Part shown: in pieces, positions 28,487-37,168 of the stretch
Layout: each line of letters begins with the position of its first letter
Position numbering within the stretch: the stretch's first letter is position 1
Origin: Deltaproteobacteria bacterium
Lineage (GTDB): Bacteria > Desulfobacterota > Binatia > JACPRU01
Assembly: GCA_016189835.1 (NCBI GenBank)
Contig: JACPRU010000040.1
Coordinates: 65,230-102,397, forward strand
Reading direction: 5' to 3'
DNA length: 37,168 bases
The notes under the pieces: generated by a model
Told to the model about the DNA's origin: nothing
Seen by the model: the letters and a program-made list of their open reading frames with translations, nothing else
Databases searched by the model: none
Position numbers and translations under genes: made by a program

Positions 28487-30457
28487 ATGCCGATCGAGCT
28501 CGATAGCGAGGCGCTCTCGGACCTGGCGCGGGCCGCGCGCCTCGAGTGGCTCGAGACCAACGGCAAGGGCGGATTCGCCGCCTCGACGGTCGTCGGTGCC
28601 AACACCCGGCGCTATCACGGGCTGCTGATCGCGGCGCTCTCGCCGCCGCTACGCCGCCACGTGCTCGTCTCCCGGCTCGAGGAGGTGATCGAGCCCGAAG
28701 GGCGCGGCGTCGATCTCGCCACCAACTTCTATCCGGGGGCGGTGCATCCGCGCGGCTACCGGCTGCTCAGCTCCTTCCGCCTCGACCCGTTCCCGATCTT
28801 CACGTACTGGGCGGGCGAGCGCGGCCTCGAGAAGGCGGTCTTCCTGGTCGGTGGCGAGGACACGGTGGTGGTGCGCTACACGCTGTTCGCGGGCCCGCCC
28901 TGTTTCCTGCAGGTGCGGCCGTTCGTGGCCTTCCGCGACTACCACGCGCTGACGCACAAGAACGACGCGATCGACCGGCGGCTCGAGCTGCGCGACGGCA
29001 CGGTCTCGATCCGTCCCTACGACGGGTTGCCCGCGTTGCGCTTCCATCATCGGGCGCGCGAGGTCATCCCCCACGGCGACTGGTGGCTGCGGCAGCAGTA
29101 CCCGCGCGAGGCCGAGCGCGGCCTCGACTTCGAAGAGGACCTCTACAGCCCGTTCGCCCTGCGCTTCGAGCTGTCGACCGGCGCCTCGGTGTTCGTGGTG
29201 GCGTCGCTCGACCGCGAATCGCCGCCCGATGCGCCGGCGCTCGAGCAGCGCGAGCGCCGGCGCCGCGCCGAGGTCGTCGCCGCCGTGCGCCGCGCCGCAC
29301 CCGGGCTCGACGAGCGGCTGGCGCTGGCCGCCGACGCCTTCGTCGTCGACCGCACGGGCGGGGGCCGCACCGTCGTCGCCGGATATCCCTGGTTCACCGA
29401 CTGGGGGCGCGACACCATGATCTCGCTTCCGGGTCTCTGTCTCGCCACCGGGCGGCTCGCCGACGCGCGCGCCATCCTCGTCACCTTCGCGCGCGCCATG
29501 GACGGCGGCATGATCCCCAACCGGTTCCCCGACGCGGGGCAGCCGCCGGAATACAACAACGTCGATGGCACGCTGTGGTTCGTGCGCGCCTGCGGCCAGT
29601 ACGTGGCGGCGAGCGGCGACCGCGAGACCGCGCGGAGCGTGCTCCTGCCGGCGTTGCTCGAGGTCGTGCGCCGCCACCGAGCCGGCACCCGCTACGGCAT
29701 CCGCGTCGACGCCGACGGCTTGTTGCGAGCGGGCGATGCGAGCACGCAGCTCACCTGGATGGACGCCAAGGTGGGCGACTGGGTGGTCACGCCGCGCGCC
29801 GGGAAGCCGGTGGAGGTCCAGGCGCTGTGGATCGACGCGCTGGAGACCACGGCCGATCTCGCCCGCGACCTCGGCGCGCCCGGCGACGCGCGCGAGTGCG
29901 CGGATCTCGCGCGGCTCGCCCGCGAGTCGTTCGCCCGCCGCTTCTGGTACGTCGAGGGCGGCTACCTCTACGACGTCGTCGACGGCCCCGACGGGCGGGA
30001 CGACGCCGCGCTGCGTCCGAACCAGATCTTCGCCGTCGCCGTGCCGCGCACCCCGCTGGTCGACGACGCCCGTTGCCGCTCGCTGCTCGGCGCCGTCGAG
30101 CGCGAGCTGGTGACGCCGTGCGGGCTGCGCACGCTCTCGCCGCGCGATCGGCGCTACGCGCCGCGCTACGGCGGCGACCCGCGCGCCCGCGACGGCGCGT
30201 ACCATCAGGGCACCGTCTGGCCCTGGCTGATCGGTCCCTACGCGAGCGCCTGGCTGCGGGTGCACGGCCGCACGCCGGGCGCGCTCGGCCAGGCGCGCGC
30301 GCTGGTCGCACCGCTGCTCGAACACCTCGCGAAGGACGGCGTCGGGCAGGTCCCGGAGCTGTTCGACGCCGACCCGCCGCACGCCCCGGGAGGCTGTACC
30401 GCTCAGGCGTGGAGCGTCGCCGAGCTGGTGCGGCTGCTGGCCGGCGAGCTGCGCTGA
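28487..30457 (+). CDS. Glycogen debranching enzyme (amylo-alpha-1,6-glucosidase)
   Basis: The 656-residue protein has the N-terminal domain of bacterial/archaeal-type debranching enzymes ([33 protein letters not shown]) and a C-terminal alpha/alpha-barrel of the GDE C family (GH133). Catalytic-region motifs include [59 protein letters not shown] and [18 protein letters not shown]. It hydrolyses alpha-1,6 branch points in storage glucans. No signal peptide, so it acts in the cytoplasm. It is 51 bases after tal with a GGAGGTCGAGG ribosome site. Its stop codon is the first part of the inverted repeat at 30450-30518. Confidence 0.93.
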   Translation: MPIELDSEALSDLARAARLEWLETNGKGGFAASTVVGANTRRYHGLLIAALSPPLRRHVLVSRLEEVIEPEGRGVDLATNFYPGAVHPRGYRLLSSFRLDPFPIFTYWAGERGLEKAVFLVGGEDTVVVRYTLFAGPPCFLQVRPFVAFRDYHALTHKNDAIDRRLELRDGTVSIRPYDGLPALRFHHRAREVIPHGDWWLRQQYPREAERGLDFEEDLYSPFALRFELSTGASVFVVASLDRESPPDAPALEQRERRRRAEVVAAVRRAAPGLDERLALAADAFVVDRTGGGRTVVAGYPWFTDWGRDTMISLPGLCLATGRLADARAILVTFARAMDGGMIPNRFPDAGQPPEYNNVDGTLWFVRACGQYVAASGDRETARSVLLPALLEVVRRHRAGTRYGIRVDADGLLRAGDASTQLTWMDAKVGDWVVTPRAGKPVEVQALWIDALETTADLARDLGAPGDARECADLARLARESFARRFWYVEGGYLYDVVDGPDGRDDAALRPNQIFAVAVPRTPLVDDARCRSLLGAVERELVTPCGLRTLSPRDRRYAPRYGGDPRARDGAYHQGTVWPWLIGPYASAWLRVHGRTPGALGQARALVAPLLEHLAKDGVGQVPELFDADPPHAPGGCTAQAWSVAELVRLLAGELR

Positions 30458-30510
30458 AAAGGGGTCGGGAGTCATTTCCCCGGAAGGGGGAAACGACTCC
30501 CGACCCCTTT

Positions 30511-30518
<8 letters not shown>
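30450..30518. terminator. Near-perfect 69-base inverted repeat at convergent gene ends
   Basis: Two arms of 24 bases (30450-30473 and 30495-30518) are perfectly complementary. After one A/C mismatch the stem continues with TTTCCCC (30475-30481) and GGGGAAA (30487-30493) around a loop of five. AAAA on one side and TTTT on the other give a hairpin followed by a U-tract in both reading directions. The TGA of the debranching gene (30455-30457) and the TGA of the GH63 gene (30511-30513 on the minus strand) lie inside the arms, so both proteins end within the repeat. It is a plausible bidirectional terminator and also has the look of a REP-type element. Confidence 0.75.
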
Positions 30519-33152
<2,634 letters not shown>

Positions 33153-33156
<4 letters not shown>

Positions 33157-34145
33157 CGTCGGAGAAGCTCCGCGGCGGCGTGCGCGGCGCCGAGCAGCGC
33201 GGTCTTCGGATCGAGCAGGACGCCGATCGGCATTGCCGCCAGGAAGTCGCGGTAGCGGCCCTTGTCGAGGAACGCCGAGACGAACGTGCCGTCCCTCATC
33301 CTCGGCAGCAGCTTGACGGCGATGCCGCCGCCGACGAACAGGCCGCCGGTGGACATCACGGTGAGCGCCAGGTTGCCGGCCTGCGCGCCGTACAGGGCGA
33401 CGAACGTCTCGACGGCCTCGGCCGAGGCCGGGCAGGTGCCGGCGACGCCCGCCTCGCCGATCACGGCGGCCGGATCCTCGCGCGCGAGCCGCTCGCGCAC
33501 CCGCGGCGCGACCGGCCGTCCGAGCTCCTCGGAGAGAAAGGAGAAGATGTTCACCAGGCCCGGCCCGGAGAGCACGCGCTCGTAGGAGACGCGCGGGTAG
33601 CGCTTCTGCAGGTAGACGAGCAACGCGAGCTCCTTGTCGTTGCGCGGCGCAAAGTCGGCGTGGCCCCCCTCGGTCGGCACCGGCCGGTAGCGCTCGCCGT
33701 CCCAGTAGAGGAACGCCTCACCGAGGCCCGTGCCCGCGGCGATCACCGCCACGTTGCCCCGCCGGCGCTTGCCGCGCGCCAGCCAGGCGATCCTGCGGCG
33801 CGGCAGGAACAGGCCGCCGTAGGCGGTCGCCTCGAGATCGTTCATCAGCCGCACGCGCCCGCCGCCGATCAGCCGCTCTAGGCGCTCGCCGCGCACCACC
33901 CACGGCAGGTTCGTGGTCTTCACGCGGCCGTCGACGACCGGCCCGGCGATGCCGAACGCCGCGGCGCTCACGCGCTCCCGGCCGCCGGCGAGAAACTCCG
34001 CGAGCACCGCCTCGAGCCCGCGGTAGCGCCGGCTGGGAACCGACGCCTCGCGAACCACCGCGAGGCCCCGCGAGCGGTCGACCGCGTAGAGCGCGAGGTT
34101 CGTCTTGGTGCCGCCGATGTCACCGGCGAGGACGTGTCTGGCCAT
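33153..34145 (-). CDS. glk: Glucokinase
   Basis: The 330-residue kinase phosphorylates glucose with ATP to glucose 6-phosphate. It belongs to the Glk family rather than the ROK family: [13 protein letters not shown] for phosphate binding at the N-terminus, [40 protein letters not shown] and [14 protein letters not shown] for the sugar-contacting glutamate and histidine, with no cysteine-rich ROK zinc motif. The product feeds Zwf, encoded upstream in the same operon, or Pgi. It is 54 bases after pgl and overlaps the GH63 gene. Confidence 0.94.
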
Positions 34146-34199
34146 CGCTTCTCGACGTTCTCCCGGTCGCTCGCGCCTTGCTCGCCATCCGGCTCGGGA

Positions 34200-34937
34200 T
34201 CATCGCGCGGCGGCGGCGCGGTCGAGCCACCAGATCAGCTCCCCCTCGGCCGGCTCGACGCCGAGGATCGGATAGCTCGTTCCGGCCGGCGCCGCCCGAT
34301 CGACGGGCGTCCGCCGCGCCAGGCAACGCGCCGCGATCGCGCGCTTCTCCCCGCCGGTGACCAGCACCCAGACGCGGTCGGCGGCGTTCAGCAACGGATA
34401 GGTGAACGTCATGCGGCGGGTGTTCTTCTGCGGAACCTCGTTCATCACCACCAGGCGCGCGCGCTCCCCGAGCGCCGCCGTGCCGGGAAACAGCGAGGCG
34501 GTGTGGCCGTCGTCGCCGAGACCGAGCAGGATCAGATCGAAGGCGGGCAGCGACCCGCGCCGCTTCCTCACCCGCTCCCGGACGATCCGCTCGTACGCCT
34601 CCGCATCGCCGCGCTCCGCCGCCATGCGGTGCGCGACGCTCGGCACCTTCGCGAGCAGCGCCCTCTCGGCCATCCCCCAGTTCGATTCGGGATGGTCGGG
34701 CGGCACCGCGCGTTCGTCCCCGAAGAACAGCTCGAGACGGCGCCAGTCGACCCGGTCGTAAACCGGCGCCGCCGCCAGCGTCTCGTAGAGCCGCCGGGGC
34801 GTCGAGCCGCCCGCGAGCGCGATCGTCACCGCCTCGTCGCCCGGCGCGCGGGACAGCTCGGCGATGCGTTCGGCGACGGCGCGGGCGACGGCCTCGGCAT
34901 CGGCCAGCACGGTCGTGGAGAACGAGGCGCGGCTCAC
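34200..34937 (-). CDS. pgl: 6-phosphogluconolactonase
   Basis: The 245-residue enzyme hydrolyses 6-phosphoglucono-lactone, the product of Zwf. It is the DevB/SOL type: LAGGSTPRRLYE, FFGDERAVPPDHPESNWGMA, LLGLGDDGHTASLFPGT and the VMNEVPQKNTRRMTFTYPLL region. Start is GTG at 34937-34935, overlapping the zwf stop as GTGA. Any ATG in this frame is much further inside the fold. Translation coupling with zwf matches the successive reactions. Confidence 0.94.
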   Translation of the reverse strand: MSRASFSTTVLADAEAVARAVAERIAELSRAPGDEAVTIALAGGSTPRRLYETLAAAPVYDRVDWRRLELFFGDERAVPPDHPESNWGMAERALLAKVPSVAHRMAAERGDAEAYERIVRERVRKRRGSLPAFDLILLGLGDDGHTASLFPGTAALGERARLVVMNEVPQKNTRRMTFTYPLLNAADRVWVLVTGGEKRAIAARCLARRTPVDRAAPAGTSYPILGVEPAEGELIWWLDRAAAAR

Positions 34938-36547
34938 ATCTCGGCCAGGGAGCGCCAGCGGGCCTCGGTGCCCTCGAGGAGGCGGTTGGCCTCGTCGGGG
35001 CCGTCGGTGAACGGGTAGTAGTTCGGAAACTGCGGCGGCGGCAGGCTCGCCCAGCCCTGGTGGATGGAGCTGACGAAGCGCCAGGCGCAGTCGACCTCGT
35101 CCGAGCGGGTGAACAGCGAGGCGTCGCCGCGCAGCGCGTCGAGCAGCAGCCGTTCGTAGGCCTCGGGCGATCGCTGCTGAAACGCGCGGCCGTAGAAGAA
35201 GTCCATGTTCACTTCGTCGAGCTGGACCTTGATGCCGGGCCGCTTGCAAGCGAACGACAGGCTGATGCCCTCGTCCGGCTGGATGCGCAGCACCAGCAGG
35301 TTCGAGTTCGCGCGGGCCGCGGCGACCTCGTCGTCCAGCTCGTCGAAGGGGCGGAACAGGCGCATCGGCGGCTGCTTGAAAGTGACGGCGATCTCCGAAA
35401 CCCGCTTGGCCAGGCGCTTTCCCGAGCGCAGCAGGAACGGCACGCCCGCCCACCGCCAGTTGTCGATCTTGAGGCGCAGCGCCACGTACGTCTCGGTCGT
35501 CGATTTCGGGCCAACGCCCTCCTCCTGGCGATAGCCCTTGACGCCCTGGCCGTTCTGCTCGCCGACCCCGTACTGGCCGCGCACCGTCGAGACGGCGACC
35601 TGCTTGCGCGTGAGCGGCTCGAGCGCGCGCAGCACCTTCACCTTCTCGTCGCGGATCGACCGCGCCTCGAGCGCCGAGGGCGGCTCCATGGCGATCAGGC
35701 AGAGGAGCTGCAGCATGTGGTTCTGCACCATGTCGCGCATCGTCCCCGCGGTGTCGTAGTAGGCGCCGCGCCGGCCTTCCATGCCGAGCGTCTCGGCCAC
35801 GGTGACCTGGACGTTGTCGACGTACTTCTGGTTGAACAGCGGCTCGAAGATCGAGTTGCCGAAGCGGAACGACAGGATGTTCTGAACCGTCTCCTTCCCG
35901 AGGTAGTGGTCGATGCGGTAGATCTGGCTCTCGTCGAGCACCTTGGTGACGGCCGCGTTGAGCGCGCGCGCGCTGTCGAGATCGCGGCCGAACGGCTTCT
36001 CGATGATCACCCGCGACCAGGCCGGGTCGTTCTTGTCGCGGACGAGCCCGGCGGCGACCAGGTTCTGCACGATCACCGTGAAGAACTCGGGCGCGACCGA
36101 GAGATAGAAGATGCGGTTACCGGGAAGGCTGCGCTCGCGCTCGATCTCTTCGATGGTTTCCTTCAACGCCTGGAAGGACGCGAGCTTGTCGGCGTCGCCG
36201 GCGTGATAGTAGAGGGAGGTCAGCAGCGGATCGCCGGCATCGAGCGCCGCGCCGTCGTGGATCTGCTCGGCGAGCGCCTTGTGCATGCACTCGCGGTACA
36301 TCGCGTCGCTCATCGGCGTCCGCGAGAAACCGATCACCGCGTAGCGCTCGGGCAGGTAGCCCGCCGCTTGGAGATGGTAGAGCGCGGGGAGGAGCTTGCG
36401 CTTGGCGAGGTCGCCCGAAGCGCCGAAGATCACCACCGTCACCGGATCCTTGGCGCGGATCAACTCGAGGCCGGGTTCGCCTCCGCCGTCGCCGCGGCTG
36501 GGAGCGACCGAGGCGAGGAGTCGGCCGCCGCTCTCGCTGCCCGTCAT
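34934..36547 (-). CDS. zwf: Glucose-6-phosphate 1-dehydrogenase
   Basis: The 537-residue enzyme oxidises glucose 6-phosphate with NADP (or NAD), the entry to the oxidative pentose phosphate pathway. The N-terminal Rossmann motif FGASGDLAKRKLLPALYHLQ begins about residue 41, and the catalytic RIDHYLGKETVQNILSFRFG contains the substrate lysine and histidine. The first 30 residues (MTGSESGGRL onward) are a non-conserved Gly/Ser-rich leader, so the true start could be slightly later, but ATG 36547 has a good GGGAGGGAG ribosome site. It opens the operon zwf, pgl, glk, GH63. Confidence 0.96.
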   Translation of the reverse strand: MTGSESGGRLLASVAPSRGDGGGEPGLELIRAKDPVTVVIFGASGDLAKRKLLPALYHLQAAGYLPERYAVIGFSRTPMSDAMYRECMHKALAEQIHDGAALDAGDPLLTSLYYHAGDADKLASFQALKETIEEIERERSLPGNRIFYLSVAPEFFTVIVQNLVAAGLVRDKNDPAWSRVIIEKPFGRDLDSARALNAAVTKVLDESQIYRIDHYLGKETVQNILSFRFGNSIFEPLFNQKYVDNVQVTVAETLGMEGRRGAYYDTAGTMRDMVQNHMLQLLCLIAMEPPSALEARSIRDEKVKVLRALEPLTRKQVAVSTVRGQYGVGEQNGQGVKGYRQEEGVGPKSTTETYVALRLKIDNWRWAGVPFLLRSGKRLAKRVSEIAVTFKQPPMRLFRPFDELDDEVAAARANSNLLVLRIQPDEGISLSFACKRPGIKVQLDEVNMDFFYGRAFQQRSPEAYERLLLDALRGDASLFTRSDEVDCAWRFVSSIHQGWASLPPPQFPNYYPFTDGPDEANRLLEGTEARWRSLAEM

Positions 36548-36567
36548 CGACGCACTCCCTCCCGCTC

Positions 36568-37168
36568 GTGAAGCGTGACACGAACCACCGCGGCTTCGCA
36601 AGGCGGCCCCGGGGCTCGTGGGGGGCTCGTCGGGTCTACCAGAACTCGAACGCCATCGGACCGTGGGCGCACGACTTCGACGCCGGCTTACGGCGAGCTC
36701 GGATCGCCCGCGAGGAATGGCCGGGGACCTTCGTCCTGCCGGACGCGGCCGGGAACCATGCGAGCGGCCGGCCATACTTCTCGGGCATCCCTTACGACTG
36801 GCTCGAGGTGCATCCCTGCTCGATCGAGGACGTCCTCGAGTCGATCCGGCACGGCCGACCGATCCTCAGTCTCGATCGCGGGAACGAGATCATGGAGCAG
36901 TTGAGCGAGAAGAAGGCTGCGCACGAGGAACGACTAGACGCGCACGGCAATCGGCTTGAAACGCTCGAGACAGATCTCCGAGACATACGCCGCAGCTGGG
37001 GGGCGGCAGGGCACGTAGACCCTGGCGATCGTGAACAACGCGACCACTATGGTCAGGGAGATCTGATGGCCGTGACCTACAGGAACATCGTCAGGCTTGG
37101 AAGTACTTACGACAAAAACTCGACACTTGACCCGCTTGACCGAGAGCTAGAGCAAGATTCCGCAAGAA
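36568..37168 (+). CDS. Unrecognised protein, cut by the right window edge
   Basis: A frame is open from GTG 36568 to the window end (200 codons, no stop). It reads VYQNSNAIGPWAHDFDAGLR, then IPYDWLEVHPCSIEDVLESI, then a charged helix KKAAHEERLDAHGNRLETLE that looks like a short coiled coil. Third positions are strongly G/C up to about 36900, which supports coding. After that the GC content falls to about 50 percent and codon bias weakens, yet no stop appears. The start is uncertain: GTG 36568 is only 21 bases from the divergent zwf start, and GTG 36808 or ATG 36892 in the same frame are alternatives. I do not recognise a family. Confidence 0.5.
   Translation, partial: MKRDTNHRGFARRPRGSWGARRVYQNSNAIGPWAHDFDAGLRRARIAREEWPGTFVLPDAAGNHASGRPYFSGIPYDWLEVHPCSIEDVLESIRHGRPILSLDRGNEIMEQLSEKKAAHEERLDAHGNRLETLETDLRDIRRSWGAAGHVDPGDREQRDHYGQGDLMAVTYRNIVRLGSTYDKNSTLDPLDRELEQDSAR

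Noticed and set aside
36811-36885. Resemblance of CSIEDVLESIRHGRPILSLD to the start of RibB (dihydroxybutanone phosphate synthase).
   Set aside because: Only the first 20 residues look alike. The essential D-D-E-D-R-E-N-E-G-D segment of RibB is missing and the rest differs, so I regard it as coincidence.

Overview
The window is GC-rich (roughly 70 percent by eye), densely packed chromosomal DNA. It looks like a free-living aerobic Gram-negative bacterium: lipoprotein and twin-arginine signals, a diaminopimelate pathway, and an Alternative Complex III joined to a caa3-type oxidase. The argH / lipoprotein / lysA / dapF order and the act-sco-cox order recall deltaproteobacterial-grade lineages (Myxococcota, Desulfobacterota, Binatota) or Acidobacteriota. 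No rRNA or phylogenetic marker fixes the lineage, so this placement is only an inference. I saw no tRNA, rRNA, CRISPR array, complete insertion sequence or integrase, and no gene-free stretch longer than 300 bases.

Layout. (1) 1-5137, minus strand: a glutathione S-transferase cut by the window edge, a flavin-binding pyridoxamine-phosphate-oxidase-like protein, then an amino-acid operon read argH, small lipoprotein, lysA, a possible 59-residue ORF, dapF. (2) 5320-17699, plus strand: a long respiratory operon, actABCDEF, an unassigned one-helix membrane protein, a Sco copper chaperone, and coxBACD. Most junctions overlap or are separated by a few bases, which suggests co-transcription of a quinol-oxidising complex with its terminal oxidase. 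(3) 17780-18519: a TetR-type regulator with a promoter-like sequence and a dyad in front of it. (4) 18663-24041: pgi, dodecin, a truncated holin-family remnant, a tiny zinc-ribbon protein, an unknown membrane protein, a purine permease and an EamA transporter. (5) 24117-28435: rpiA, tkt and tal, the non-oxidative pentose phosphate branch. The transaldolase carries a 90-residue Lys/Arg/Ala tail like the tail of histone H1. (6) 28487-36547: a glycogen debranching enzyme converges on a minus-strand operon read zwf, pgl, glk, GH63 glucosidase. The convergence point is a near-perfect 69-base inverted repeat containing both stop codons. (7) 36568-37168: an unrecognised open frame running off the right edge, in DNA whose GC content drops sharply.

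How the genes work together. The second half is a central carbon module. Debranching and GH63 enzymes probably release glucose from storage glucan or glucosides, Glk phosphorylates it, Zwf and Pgl start the oxidative pentose phosphate pathway and make NADPH, and RpiA, Tkt, Tal and Pgi return carbon to glycolysis. 6-phosphogluconate dehydrogenase is not in the window. The respiratory operon passes electrons from quinol through ActB Fe-S clusters and ActA/ActE hemes to the heme c domain of CoxB, then to CuA and the oxygen-reducing centre.

Most of the window is recognisable housekeeping and energy metabolism. The items most worth a second look are the histone-like transaldolase tail, the conserved-looking unknown protein between ActF and Sco, the inverted repeat at 30450-30518, the GH63/glucokinase coupling, the holin-family remnant, and the open frame at the right end.
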